From assembly GCA_964569695.1 (NCBI GenBank), contig CAZMUA010000016.1, forward strand, positions 1 through 64,000: a stretch of 64,000 nucleotides of DNA, written 5' to 3'. Of the stretch, positions 9,184-19,122 are shown in pieces. The stretch comes from UBA8106 sp964569695. Its GTDB lineage: Bacteria; Acidobacteriota; Vicinamibacteria; Vicinamibacterales; UBA823. Position 1 is the stretch's first letter, and the number at the start of each line of letters is the position of its first letter. The notes under the pieces are model-generated. The model saw nothing but the letters and a program-made list of their open reading frames with translations, made no database searches and was not told where the DNA came from. Both the position numbers and the translations under genes were made by a program.

Positions 9184-10281
9184 TCATACCGTAAAGAATA
9201 CTCTTTCTACGAACCAATAGGCACCTGCCAGCATGACAACAACTGAGCCGGTGATGGTAATCCGGTGACTGGTTACGGCGCTGCGCTGGCGAATTGCGGC
9301 TAACCCTGTTGCAATCAGAGCTACGATAACAAGTTGTCCGAGTTCTACGCCGATATTAAATGACGCTAGCGTCCACCCAAGGGCTTGGCGTGGCAGGTCC
9401 ATATCTGCGAGGACACCGGCAAACCCGAACCCATGGATAAAACCAAAGGCGAGAGCAATCCACGCTCGCACATCACGCCCCTCTTGACTCACCAGTAAAT
9501 TATCGGCTCCCACATAGATGATGCTCAACGCAATGGCTGGTTCGACGACGCTTGCCGGCGGCGTGACCACGCCGAGCACTGCAAGGGATAGCGTGACGCT
9601 ATGTGCCAGGGTGAAGGCTGTGACGATCATGATCAGTGATGAGAGACTGCCGCCAAGCAACAGCAGTCCAAGCAGAAAGAGAATATGGTCAGGTCCAATA
9701 ACAATATGATGGATACCGACAGGAACGAATCGACCAACGACAGCCCACCTGCCATCGTTCGTACCCGTGAAATACTCGTGTTCCAACCGGGAGGGGTCAA
9801 AAATCCGCTGCGCCACCAGTTCGCCTCGCTCGTAAACATTCAGAAAGGTGAGGTGATTGGGGTCGTAGGGAAAGAGCAAGGCTTGCACTGCAATATGACC
9901 CGGTTCATCATTCAGCTCATACTGCATCGAGAGTTGAACCGATTGTCGCGAGGGAAGGACAGTGATCTGTCCTGCATCGAAGGGAACAAGGTGGTTATCA
10001 ACGCGTAGCGTTAACCGATCTCGCAGAAGATTGAAAAGGTTAGTCCGTTCCATCTCAACCTGCTCTTGCTGTAAAAGTTGGACGGGATCCTCAATGCCTA
10101 ATTCGTAAGCAAAATCAATTGCGTGTACGACAAGTGTGGCTTGAATGTGCCCATCACGTAGATTGAGATCGAGATAGCTGAACGGAGCAGGATGGGCGAC
10201 AGCTGACTGTGCCAACAAGCTCACATGGAGGATTATCACCGCTAACAGATAGCGAAGGCGAAACACACGGTTGCGAAGCAT
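9184..10281 (-). CDS. HupE/UreJ-family membrane protein with N-terminal extracytoplasmic domain
   Basis: The 365-residue protein begins with a Sec signal (YLLAVIILHVSLLAQSAVAHP) and a ~170-residue exported domain. The C-terminal half has about seven membrane spans with the HupE/UreJ signatures HIVIGPDHILFLLGLL, TAFTLAHSVTLSLA and AFGFIHGFGFAGVL. Family members are linked to metal (nickel) uptake or handling; the histidine motifs support a metal role but the substrate is not shown. First gene of a three-gene minus-strand operon with the MBL hydrolase and SnoaL-like lipoprotein. The 115-base gap upstream is a divergent promoter region shared with the DUF5916 gene. Confidence 0.8.
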   Translation of the reverse strand: MLRNRVFRLRYLLAVIILHVSLLAQSAVAHPAPFSYLDLNLRDGHIQATLVVHAIDFAYELGIEDPVQLLQQEQVEMERTNLFNLLRDRLTLRVDNHLVPFDAGQITVLPSRQSVQLSMQYELNDEPGHIAVQALLFPYDPNHLTFLNVYERGELVAQRIFDPSRLEHEYFTGTNDGRWAVVGRFVPVGIHHIVIGPDHILFLLGLLLLGGSLSSLIMIVTAFTLAHSVTLSLAVLGVVTPPASVVEPAIALSIIYVGADNLLVSQEGRDVRAWIALAFGFIHGFGFAGVLADMDLPRQALGWTLASFNIGVELGQLVIVALIATGLAAIRQRSAVTSHRITITGSVVVMLAGAYWFVERVFFTV

Positions 10282-10396
10282 TCAGTGTGTAAGTTACCGT
10301 ACTTGATCAATACTTAGATCAGTTGAGTTTTTGAAGTCTATTCGGTCTTTCTTGTGTATTCCTAACTTAATGATGTGTTTCTAATATTTTTATAGA

Positions 10397-13120
10397 TTGA
10401 CCGAAGTGCAGGATAATGACTTAGTGGACTCTGGGCAAGACGTGACATTCTTTCGAGCGCTCCTTATTCGATCAGCAGTCGCCGCACTGATTGGCTTACT
10501 CATGTTGTTAGGGGTGGGTCAGGTGCAGGCAAACGAAATGATTGAGTCGGTTCAAGGGACAAGCCAGCTTGAGGGTCTGGACCAGCGTGTGATCGACTTT
10601 GGAGGTGTGAATGTCGGGTCCAACGCGACTGCAACGCTTACTATTACGAACAGTGGTACTGCGCCACTAACGTGGACGGGACTGGACACAGGCGCAAGTG
10701 TGGTTTCGTCCAGTGCGGTCAGTGGTAACGTGGCTGCTGGCGCATCCATGACGATCACTCTGACGTTCACGCCTACAGTGGCCACCACGTATAGCGGTGT
10801 GCTAACCGTCACCGGCAACCAGACCAGCGGTACGAATACCATTACTTGGACGGGAACTGGGACGACGCCTGAACCAGCCGCAACCCGGATCATAGGGCTT
10901 TCTGGAACCACGAATTTTGTCACTACTACTCCTGATGGGATCTACGGTCCGCCGCCACCGGTTGCTCCCGCTGTCGTCCGTCGAGACAACCAGGGACGAG
11001 TGACGGTACGAGCTGTACGTCTCGAGGAGTCACTGCGTGTTGATGGTCAATTGGACGAGTCGATTTACGCCAACGTGGCTACGGTGTCTAATTTTCTTCA
11101 ACAAGAGCCTCGAGAAGGTGACCCGTCAACTGAAAAAACGGAATTCTGGGTTTTCTTTGATGATGACACTTTTTATCTCTCAGTGAGAGTTTGGGATTCT
11201 GACATGGCAAATGTCGTGACTAGGGAGATGCGGCGTGGCCATTCCGGAGTTTCCCAGGACGATAGCATCACGCTCACGTTGGATACATTCTACGATCGAC
11301 GGAATGGTTACTATTTTCAAACCAATTCCAGGGGAACCATTTATGATGCGCTCATTGCTGACGAACGCAGCGAAAATATGGATTGGGATACGGTGTTTAG
11401 GACCAAATCTGCGCGGTTCGACTGGGGCTGGAGCATGGAGTTGGCGATTCCGTTTAAATCACTACGCTATCCAGGAAGCGGTGAGCAAATCTGGGGAATC
11501 AACGTGCGAAGGACGATGCCGCGACAAAACGAGCTGGCTTACCTGAGTCCGCCACCGGCCTCCTATGGCCGTGTCGGGATCTGGAAATTTTCATCTTCTG
11601 CAACACTGGTTGGCTTGGAAGCTCCACGTCGTTCAATCAATCTCGAATTCAAACCGTATGGGATCGCGGACTTCAAGTCTGATACCACCGTAAGTCCGGC
11701 AATCGATAATGAATTCACTCGCAGTGGCGGCTTCGATTTGAAGTACGGGCTTACTAGAGGATTAGTCGCGGATTTTACGTATAAGACAGATTTCGCGCAG
11801 GTCGAAGTCGATGACGCGATGATAAATCTAACGCGATTTGGTATGTACTTTCCCGAAAAACGGCAGTTTTTCTTGGAAGGGCAGGATCTTTTTTCGTTTG
11901 GCGGCGCAGGTCCTCGGTTTTCAGGCACTCCGCCTGGAGACACACCGGTCCTATTTTTTAGTCGCCGAATTGGTTTGTCCGATGGAACACCGGTACCCAT
12001 TATTGGTGGGGGACGAGTGACCGGACGAGCTGGACCATACAGCATTGGCTTACTTAACATCCATACAGAGGAATCGCCCAGCATGGGCGTTGGAAAAACA
12101 GCATTCTCAGTCGTCCGGTTGAAACGGAATATTTTTCAACGGAGCAGTATTGGTGTAATCGGCACGCAGCGTTCCCTGAATAAGCAGGGAACCGGTTCGA
12201 ATGAGGTGTATGGTGTTGATGGCAGATTGGCACTCCTGTCAAACTTTTTTGTCGATGCTTACTATGCGCGGTCAGATACAGTCGGTCGTACGGGTAATAA
12301 CGCGAGTTATCGTCTGCGCATCGAAAACAATGGTGATCGATATGGGTTCCAAGTCGAACACCTCCTCGTCGGAAAAGATTTCAATCCAGAAGTTGGCTTT
12401 CTTCGCCGAGACGATTTCCGGCGGAATCTAGGGCAATTGCGTTTTAGTCCGCGGCCAGAGATGGGTTCGGCCGTCCGTAAGTACACCTACGAAGTGAATT
12501 TCGATCAATTTGCGTCAGATTCCACTGGTCTCATCGAGAGCCAAGAAATTAAAGGCCGGTTTCGGACGGAGTTCCAGAGTGCTGATCGTATTGACGTGGA
12601 CTACGTGAACCAGTACGAATACCTAACGAAGCCCTTTAAGATTAGCGACGGTGTAGTGATCCCAGTTGGCGGGTATTACTTCGAAAATGTTCGGGCAAGC
12701 ATTCTGTTCGCTCGGCACCGGCGGTTTAATGGCACCCTCAAAATACAGGCTGGCGATTTTTTTGGTGGAACACGAACAGAGGTTAGTTATAAAGGTCGGG
12801 CGCAATTGACCACAGGATTTGTGATTGAGCCAAGCGTTGCTGTTAACTGGATTGATTTACCGCAAGGAAAATTTTCAACCGAGATCGGTCAAATGCGTTT
12901 CATCTATTCGATGACGCCTCGGATGTTTGTCGAGGCCTTGACACAGTACACCTCGAGGGACAAATCCGTGAGTTCGAATGTGCGGTATCGCTGGGAGTAT
13001 CAACCGGGCAGCGATGTCTACATCGTGTACAGTGAGGGCCGTGATTCGCGGATGCGTGGATTTTCCGGGCTCCTAAATCGTGGTGTTGCCATTAAATTTA
13101 CTAGACTCTTGCGCTTTTAG
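10397..13120 (+). CDS. DUF5916 outer-membrane protein with HYDIN-type and CBM9-like domains
   Basis: About 907 residues. A hydrophobic signal (AALIGLLMLLGVGQVQA) is followed by a HYDIN/choice-of-anchor-D immunoglobulin-like domain at ~65-160 (IDFGGVNVGSNATATLTITN). A CBM9-like domain comes next at ~200-400 (RVDGQLDESIY, FDDDTFYLSVRVWDSD), then a long DUF5916 region rich in alternating strands ending in RLLRF, as in outer-membrane barrels. DUF5916 proteins are taken to be surface proteins binding glycans or peptides; the function is unproven. The longest frame starts at TTG without a ribosome site. A GTG about 27 bases later, preceded by AGGA, is a likelier start, so the N-terminus is uncertain. 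The HYDIN domain may be an accessory insertion, since many DUF5916 proteins begin directly with the CBM9 part. Confidence 0.8.
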   Translation: MTEVQDNDLVDSGQDVTFFRALLIRSAVAALIGLLMLLGVGQVQANEMIESVQGTSQLEGLDQRVIDFGGVNVGSNATATLTITNSGTAPLTWTGLDTGASVVSSSAVSGNVAAGASMTITLTFTPTVATTYSGVLTVTGNQTSGTNTITWTGTGTTPEPAATRIIGLSGTTNFVTTTPDGIYGPPPPVAPAVVRRDNQGRVTVRAVRLEESLRVDGQLDESIYANVATVSNFLQQEPREGDPSTEKTEFWVFFDDDTFYLSVRVWDSDMANVVTREMRRGHSGVSQDDSITLTLDTFYDRRNGYYFQTNSRGTIYDALIADERSENMDWDTVFRTKSARFDWGWSMELAIPFKSLRYPGSGEQIWGINVRRTMPRQNELAYLSPPPASYGRVGIWKFSSSATLVGLEAPRRSINLEFKPYGIADFKSDTTVSPAIDNEFTRSGGFDLKYGLTRGLVADFTYKTDFAQVEVDDAMINLTRFGMYFPEKRQFFLEGQDLFSFGGAGPRFSGTPPGDTPVLFFSRRIGLSDGTPVPIIGGGRVTGRAGPYSIGLLNIHTEESPSMGVGKTAFSVVRLKRNIFQRSSIGVIGTQRSLNKQGTGSNEVYGVDGRLALLSNFFVDAYYARSDTVGRTGNNASYRLRIENNGDRYGFQVEHLLVGKDFNPEVGFLRRDDFRRNLGQLRFSPRPEMGSAVRKYTYEVNFDQFASDSTGLIESQEIKGRFRTEFQSADRIDVDYVNQYEYLTKPFKISDGVVIPVGGYYFENVRASILFARHRRFNGTLKIQAGDFFGGTRTEVSYKGRAQLTTGFVIEPSVAVNWIDLPQGKFSTEIGQMRFIYSMTPRMFVEALTQYTSRDKSVSSNVRYRWEYQPGSDVYIVYSEGRDSRMRGFSGLLNRGVAIKFTRLLRF

Positions 13121-13145
13121 CGTTCGTTTACCTTTCTCTCAACGT

Positions 13146-14483
13146 TTACACCGTCGGTAGCGTCCATGGCTGTCGATAGTGTGCTCGCATGAGGCTATTC
13201 GCTTCTGCATTGTCCGTGAATTGCGCCTGGGCAGCGTTCCAGTGCACTTTTTGATTGGTGCGGAATGCGATATTGCCAAGATGAGCGTTCACTGCAGCCA
13301 ATTGTCCTATTTCAGCATTGCAACGGGGCTGGCTGCGAGTCTTCATGCACTCGATAAAATTCTGTGTGTGTTGATCGAGCCCCGCTGCTCCAGGGCGCAC
13401 GCGCTGCGTTGGAACCGGTTCCATCTTGTAGTAGGGCGCGGAATTTCGCGTTCCAGTTTCTGGAAAAACTTCCCACTTTGCGCGGTCGATGACGAGTGTG
13501 CCTTCGTTACCAATAAACGCGACACCATGGTCCCGTTGGAAGGGACCGAGTCCGATGCCGACTGCGTGCTCCCAGATCATGGTGAAGTCCTCGTATTCAT
13601 AGATCGCTTGGAGGGTGTCCGGTGTTTCTTCGGCATCGTCGGGATACGCGAACTTACCGCCGCTGGCAATGATCGAACGTGGAGCGGTAACGTCCATGCC
13701 ATACAACACGATGTCGATCAAATGCACCCCCCAGTCCGTCATTAAGCCGCCAGCGTAGTCCCAGAACCAACGAAAATTGAAGTGAAATCGATTTCGGTTA
13801 AATGGTCGGAGCGGGGCCGGTCCCAGCCACATGTCGTAATTTACTCCAGCAGGAATAGGTTCATCGGGGATGTTCGGGATGTCAGGCAGCCAGTCCATGT
13901 AGGCCCAGGCTCTCGCCGTACGAATGCGGCCAAGCTTACCTGATCGTAGAAACTTGATCGCGTCATCCCAGTGCACACCGCTCCGTTGCCATTGTCCGAC
14001 TTGGACGACTCGGTCATAACGTTTTGCGGCAGCAACCATGATTCGACATACTTCAATGGAATTGGCCATTGGTTTTTCGACGTAGACATCCTTTCCGGCC
14101 TCACATGCCATGACCATCTGGAGGCAGTGCCAATGGTCAGGGGTGCCGATGACCACGGCATCGATGTTGTCATCATCTAGGACTCGCCTGAAATCCTCGT
14201 AGAGTGCCGGCTTTGTGCCCGTGGTTTGTTCAACGTCTTGGGCACGTCGCTCAAGCACATTACGATCCACGTCGCATAAGGCCACACATTCCACTTCAGG
14301 GAGTTTCAGCAATGAAGTTAGGTCGGAGTACCCCATGCCGTTGCAGCCGATCACGCCGACCGCAATGCGATCACTTGGTGCGACGCCCCAGGGACGTGAC
14401 GCGAACGTTCTGGCCTCGGTGAGCTTGGTACCTGCGATGGCAGATGCGCCACCAAGAAGAAATGCACGTCGTGTCGCTTGCAT
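13146..14483 (-). CDS. Tat-exported Gfo/Idh/MocA-family oxidoreductase
   Basis: The 445-residue protein has a Tat leader (TRRAFLLGGASAIAG), a Rossmann NAD(P) motif (GVIGCNGMGYSDL), the EKPMANS motif that carries the catalytic-site lysine of the family, and the C-terminal alpha/beta domain (YAGGLMTDWGVHLIDIVLYG). Members oxidise or rearrange sugars and polyols. The Tat leader points to export with the cofactor bound. A GAGG site lies 9 bases before the ATG. It ends convergent with the DUF5916 gene. Confidence 0.9.
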   Translation of the reverse strand: MQATRRAFLLGGASAIAGTKLTEARTFASRPWGVAPSDRIAVGVIGCNGMGYSDLTSLLKLPEVECVALCDVDRNVLERRAQDVEQTTGTKPALYEDFRRVLDDDNIDAVVIGTPDHWHCLQMVMACEAGKDVYVEKPMANSIEVCRIMVAAAKRYDRVVQVGQWQRSGVHWDDAIKFLRSGKLGRIRTARAWAYMDWLPDIPNIPDEPIPAGVNYDMWLGPAPLRPFNRNRFHFNFRWFWDYAGGLMTDWGVHLIDIVLYGMDVTAPRSIIASGGKFAYPDDAEETPDTLQAIYEYEDFTMIWEHAVGIGLGPFQRDHGVAFIGNEGTLVIDRAKWEVFPETGTRNSAPYYKMEPVPTQRVRPGAAGLDQHTQNFIECMKTRSQPRCNAEIGQLAAVNAHLGNIAFRTNQKVHWNAAQAQFTDNAEANSLMRAHYRQPWTLPTV

Positions 14484-14515
14484 AGTTGATTACCTCATAG
14501 AGTTTGGAGGGTGAG

Positions 14516-15532
14516 TTATGGTGTGCTTAGAAAGGATCGAATCTCTTCAAAAGCACGGTCCTGTTCACATCGGAACGATTGGTGGCCGCAGTCGTTGTCA
14601 AAGACGAGCGTTTGTGAATTCGTTAATTCAGCAAAGGTTAGTGCTGGGCCCGGGGTGACCATATGGTCATAGGTGCCCACGACAGCGAGTATCTCAGCTT
14701 TGACGGCGTCTGCAGTTACTTGCCATTCACCATCAAAGGATGTTGAAACGTCGTGTGCAATCATAGCTTGGAGTTGAGCCACGCGGTCATTAATAGCGAG
14801 TGTCATGCCCCCTGCCCGTCCATCCTTCAGTAACGCGGCACCTTGGTCGTTGGGATCTTGTCGGGCATGGAAGTCCGGTGAGTATAGGGCAAGGTGGCTG
14901 ATCATCCCGGCGACTTCAAGCGCGGTGGTTTCATTGCAGTCGCAATCGAGTGCCTGTTCCAACGCTATCAATTGGGCAGTCCATAAGAGCAAGTCGTAGG
15001 AGGCCAGTCGTGGTGAACCAACAATCGGGACGGCGCGATCCATGAACTCCGGGTAGGCTGTGACCCATTCGTAGGCTTGCATTCCACCCATGGAAATGCC
15101 GATGACCGCATGCAGATGGGTGATACCAAGCACTTCGGTCAGTAGTTGGTGTTGCGACTTCACCATGTCACCAATGCTAACTACGGGAAAGTTACGTTGT
15201 GGTTGCTGGGTGCTATTGGATGGAGATGATGAGATTCCGTTAGCTAGGGCGTCAACGGTAATGAGAAAAAACTGTGAGGTATCGACTGCACCCACAGCAT
15301 CGCTAGTGAAGAGCTCTTCGGATGTGCCGGTGAACCACGTTGGAAACAAAATAACGTTTGATCGGTCTGCGTTCAGAGTACCCGCGGTTCGATATGCGAT
15401 TTTGGCATCTTGAATCACATCACCATTTTCGAGTTTAAAATTTCCCAAACTAGCAATTTGAAGTGGGGGAGCCTCGGCTGCATGAAGCGTTATCGAGAGC
15501 AGTAGACAGAGAAGCATGAAGACGGATCGCAT
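14516..15532 (-). CDS. Secreted MetX-like alpha/beta-hydrolase (homoserine O-acetyltransferase family)
   Basis: From the ATG at 15532 the protein is 338 residues with a Sec signal (MRSVFMLLCLLLSITLHAAE). That ATG follows GGAGGA, whereas the upstream in-frame extension (to 15697) is polar and unlike the family. The core matches MetX-type alpha/beta hydrolases: LENGDVIQDAKIAYRTAGT, the nucleophile elbow GISMGGMQAYEW, and a late aspartate (VGTYDHMVTPG) and histidine (FDNDCGHQSF). Cytoplasmic MetX acetylates homoserine. The signal peptide argues for another acyl-transfer or hydrolysis role outside the cytoplasm. Confidence 0.8.
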   Translation of the reverse strand: MRSVFMLLCLLLSITLHAAEAPPLQIASLGNFKLENGDVIQDAKIAYRTAGTLNADRSNVILFPTWFTGTSEELFTSDAVGAVDTSQFFLITVDALANGISSSPSNSTQQPQRNFPVVSIGDMVKSQHQLLTEVLGITHLHAVIGISMGGMQAYEWVTAYPEFMDRAVPIVGSPRLASYDLLLWTAQLIALEQALDCDCNETTALEVAGMISHLALYSPDFHARQDPNDQGAALLKDGRAGGMTLAINDRVAQLQAMIAHDVSTSFDGEWQVTADAVKAEILAVVGTYDHMVTPGPALTFAELTNSQTLVFDNDCGHQSFRCEQDRAFEEIRSFLSTP

Positions 15533-15581
15533 AATATTTTGTTTCCTCCAGTTATTTAGGACTCGGTAATGATAAATGTTT

Positions 15582-16571
15582 TTAACCTTCTGATAGTTGT
15601 TCGAGGTCAACCGATAGTTCAGCTGCAAGGCGCTCTCCATTTGGGCTCGTGTATGTGACGACTCCTGTAATTGCTTGGACTTCGAACGAGAACTCACTTA
15701 AAGAACGGTTGTCGTTCGTTGGCCGGTTGAACACCACCTCCGTGCGATGTTGGGTTGTCCTCCACTCGCTAGTTGGGAATACAGCGGCGGTGACCTGGCT
15801 TGGGAACCATTCAATATTGTAAGGAAGCACTGTCCATTGCAGAATCATCTCTGGTTTGTCCATGGTCGTAGGCGTGTGCACACCTGTCCGTAGTTCTGCA
15901 CTGAAAGGCCGGTTTGGTGCATCGAGACGGGTGGGAACTCGAGTAGACCAATTCTCAAAACGCGCAACGTTACCATGATTAATGAGCCGTGTTCCTGATA
16001 TTGAGACTGGTAGTAGTAATTCAATGAATGCTTGTCCGGGTAGGCACTCTTCTTTACACGCCAGCCAATTCACAGTGGCCGTTAAATGCCATTCATGATC
16101 TGGATCATGGTTGGAGGACTGCACGTCGGTCTGTAGCAAAACCTGATCGCGATAGCCATAGCCATCTATTGCGTCTGGTGACCTGACTCGAATAGGGGAT
16201 GGCCAGCGAAGCCGACCATGTACAAAATCAGGAGGTAATGCGAAATCAACCTGAGTCGGGTCACCAGATGCACCTGGATTTTTCCAGTAGATAAACCATC
16301 CAGGTTCGATGTCAAGCAGGACTCCAAGTTTAAAGTCGTTTCCAGACTGTATGATGGAAACATCGGCAATCAGCTCGACGTTCACCGGTGATGCTTGTGG
16401 TGCGAGGGGTCTGATCTCAGCCAGTTCCTGATTTTGAGCACTCGGTTCCAAATCGGTTTCGGACGGACTTCCACATCCAAAAGAAACACCGAGTATTAAG
16501 GTGCTAGTCGTAAGGCTTACGAGTGCGCTGTGGTTAAAGGCTCTCACATTTTTCGAGGCTTGGTAGGACAT
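15582..16571 (-). CDS. Exported protein with DsbD N-terminal-like (thiol:disulfide interchange) domain
   Basis: This 329-residue protein has an N-terminal hydrophobic segment ending FGC, a possible but weak lipobox. The domain resembles the N-terminal region of DsbD/ScsB: LDIEPGWFIYWKNPGASGDP, WPSPIRV, DGYGYRDQVLL and the redox-type pair in WLACKEECLPG. It lacks the membrane segments and thioredoxin domain of full DsbD, so it stands alone as a periplasmic domain. It may accept electrons from, or act as chaperone for, an exported thiol partner. It lies 49 bases upstream of the MetX-like gene on the same strand. Confidence 0.75.
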   Translation of the reverse strand: MSYQASKNVRAFNHSALVSLTTSTLILGVSFGCGSPSETDLEPSAQNQELAEIRPLAPQASPVNVELIADVSIIQSGNDFKLGVLLDIEPGWFIYWKNPGASGDPTQVDFALPPDFVHGRLRWPSPIRVRSPDAIDGYGYRDQVLLQTDVQSSNHDPDHEWHLTATVNWLACKEECLPGQAFIELLLPVSISGTRLINHGNVARFENWSTRVPTRLDAPNRPFSAELRTGVHTPTTMDKPEMILQWTVLPYNIEWFPSQVTAAVFPTSEWRTTQHRTEVVFNRPTNDNRSLSEFSFEVQAITGVVTYTSPNGERLAAELSVDLEQLSEG

Positions 16572-16747
16572 GTCGAAAGCTTAAGGCTAAAGGCTGTTTA
16601 TCTCTGAAGTCAACCCAAGGTTGCCTCAGAAAACAACAATTTTTGTACTTTTTGAACAGTCGATGGTTTGAGGTCCTCCTTGTGATATTTTTCTTGGACA
16701 TATGCGTGTTTCGTTGATTGACTGGACTGGCCCAAGGGAGGCTTCGA

Positions 16748-19108
16748 ATGTTTTTTTGGTTGAATGGAATCATTGCACGGGTGCTACTGATCGGACTAAT
16801 TTCTGTTGGCACTGCCCTTTCGGTAATTGCACAGGATAGGCTGTCAGCTGGCGTCGAAGCACTCACGGCAGAAGATTATGCCCAAGCCGAACAATTCATG
16901 AGCTATAACACCGCACCCCTAGTCTCCGGTGCGACCGTGCTGCCAACTTGGCTTGAGAATGATCGTTTTTGGTACCGCAATATAACAAATGAGGGTACCG
17001 AGTTTGTGTTGGTTGATCCTCTTGAGGGTACACGTCAATTGGCATTTGATCATGCTCGCCTGGCCGAAGCGCTATCGGCAGCGACTAACTCCACATACCG
17101 TGCCGAGACGCTCCCGTTTGAAGTTTTCGATTTTGCATCTGACGGCCAGACCGTTGTATTCGAGCTTGATGATCAGGCGTGGCGTTGCGATGTAGGGGTG
17201 GTTGAATGTGTGACCGGGACGCAAGCCGCATCAGGGTCAAATGAACAATCTCGAAATGATGCTATATCCCCAGACGGCAGTCTTGCTGCATATCTTCACG
17301 ATCACAACATTTGGGTACGGAATCAGGAAACAGGTGAGGAAACACAAATCACCTTCGACGGTGTCGAAGACCTTGCCTATGCCACTGACAATGCAGGCTG
17401 GCGTAGAAGTGATCGTCCAATCGTAGTGTGGTCTCCAGATTCCAAGAAGCTGGCTACCTTTGTGCAAGATCAGCAAGATGTGGGGAGGATGCACCTTGTG
17501 GAAACCCGGGTAGGGCACCCGATCCTCCATTCGTGGGTGTATCCGCTTCCTGGTGATGACGTCATCACAACAATTCAGCGGGTCGTGGTAGATGTCGAGG
17601 AAAAGCGCGTTATACGTTTCTTGATGCCGGCTGACCAACACCGGTCCACACTCTGTGACGATCTGCCATGTCGAGGTGTGTGGCGCGACGTCCAATGGCA
17701 TCCGGATAGTTCTCGTGTGGCCTTTGTCTCAACGTCTCGCGATCACAAACAGGCGCACTTGAGGATTGCTGATGCAATGACTGGAGAGATTCGTGACTTG
17801 TTCGAAGAGGTTGTCGAGACGTTCTTTGAATCAGGCAATGGGATGGTGAATTGGCGTTACTTGCCACGTTCTAACGAGATCATTTGGTTTTCGCAGCGTG
17901 ATGAGTGGGGCCATCTTTATCTCTACGACCTTCAGTCAGGAGAATTGAAGAAGCAAATTACAACTGGTGTTGGTAACGTGACGCAGTTGTTACGGGTCGA
18001 CGAAGAAAACCGTTTACTGTATTTTCTTGGTGTCGGACGAGAACCCGGACGGAATCCCTACTATCGTCATCTTTATCGTGTTGGTTTCGATGGTCAGCAA
18101 CTGAAGTTGTTAACCCCTGAGGACGGCGATCACAATGTGACACTTTCGCCATCGGGTCAATTTTTCATTGATCGTAATTCAGAACCAGATGTACCACCGG
18201 TTGCAACACTACGAGCGGCAGACGGCCAAGACATATTAACGTTAGAGCAAGCGGACATCACTCGACTAACTGCCACGGGCTGGCGCCCACCGCTTCCATT
18301 CACGGTCAAGGCGCGGGATGGCGTAACTGATTTACATGGTCTTCTGTTTCGACCAACCAATTTTGATGAAAATCGTCAATATCCGATCATTAATCAAATT
18401 TATCCTGGCCCCCAAACAGGAAGTGTCCGTGGTCGTAGCTTTGCAGCTTCGCGTGGAGATGCGCAGGCACTGGCCGAACTAGGTTTTGTTGTGGTGCAGA
18501 TCGATGGGATGGGTACACCTTGGCGTTCTAAATCATTTCATGAGGCGTATTACGGCGACATGGGAGATAACACGTTACCAGATCAGGTGACAGGTATGCA
18601 GCAATTGGCTGCACGGTTTGCATGGATTGATCTTGAACGGGCCGGCATTTATGGCCACTCAGGTGGTGGCTATGCAACGGCGGCAGCTATGTTTAGGTAC
18701 CCTGATTTCTTTAAAGTTGGTGTTTCTGGAGCGGGGAATCATGACAACCGCGTCTATGAAGATGATTGGGGAGAGAAGTGGCAGGGTTTGCTGACTCGCT
18801 CTGCGGACGGTTCGACCAACTACGATAATCAGGCCAATCAGAACATTGCAGAAAATCTATCGGGTAAACTGCTTCTCGCTCATGGGACGATGGACACCAA
18901 CGTACCCGTGTACAACACCTTACTCGTCGTCGATGCGTTGATTAAGGCAAACAAGGATTTTGATTTACTACTACTCCCAAATCGCGGACATGGTTTTGGC
19001 AATGAGCCCTACTGGATCCGGAAGCGATGGGATTATTTTGTCAGGCACTTACTCGGGGCAGAACCTCCCCAAGGATATGCACTTCGACCGGCTTCGAGTA
19101 CTCGCTAA
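16748..19108 (+). CDS. Secreted S9-family (DPP IV-like) serine peptidase
   Basis: From the ATG at 16748 (AAGGGAGG six bases upstream) the protein is 786 residues with a Sec signal (IIARVLLIGLISVGTALSVIAQ). The N-terminal ~480 residues form a DPP IV-type beta-propeller. The C-terminal alpha/beta-hydrolase domain has the nucleophile motif YGHSGGGYAT (Ser638), the acid in AHGTMDTNVP and the histidine in NRGHGFGNEP. S9B enzymes release N-terminal dipeptides, often after proline. It is divergent from the DsbD-N-like gene and convergent with the M28 peptidase. Confidence 0.93.
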   Translation: MFFWLNGIIARVLLIGLISVGTALSVIAQDRLSAGVEALTAEDYAQAEQFMSYNTAPLVSGATVLPTWLENDRFWYRNITNEGTEFVLVDPLEGTRQLAFDHARLAEALSAATNSTYRAETLPFEVFDFASDGQTVVFELDDQAWRCDVGVVECVTGTQAASGSNEQSRNDAISPDGSLAAYLHDHNIWVRNQETGEETQITFDGVEDLAYATDNAGWRRSDRPIVVWSPDSKKLATFVQDQQDVGRMHLVETRVGHPILHSWVYPLPGDDVITTIQRVVVDVEEKRVIRFLMPADQHRSTLCDDLPCRGVWRDVQWHPDSSRVAFVSTSRDHKQAHLRIADAMTGEIRDLFEEVVETFFESGNGMVNWRYLPRSNEIIWFSQRDEWGHLYLYDLQSGELKKQITTGVGNVTQLLRVDEENRLLYFLGVGREPGRNPYYRHLYRVGFDGQQLKLLTPEDGDHNVTLSPSGQFFIDRNSEPDVPPVATLRAADGQDILTLEQADITRLTATGWRPPLPFTVKARDGVTDLHGLLFRPTNFDENRQYPIINQIYPGPQTGSVRGRSFAASRGDAQALAELGFVVVQIDGMGTPWRSKSFHEAYYGDMGDNTLPDQVTGMQQLAARFAWIDLERAGIYGHSGGGYATAAAMFRYPDFFKVGVSGAGNHDNRVYEDDWGEKWQGLLTRSADGSTNYDNQANQNIAENLSGKLLLAHGTMDTNVPVYNTLLVVDALIKANKDFDLLLLPNRGHGFGNEPYWIRKRWDYFVRHLLGAEPPQGYALRPASSTR

Positions 19109-19122
19109 ATCATGCCTCGCGC

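Noticed and set aside
10304..10321. TGATC/GATCA inverted repeat in the divergent region as an operator
   Set aside because: Five-base arms are too short to call without comparison to relatives.
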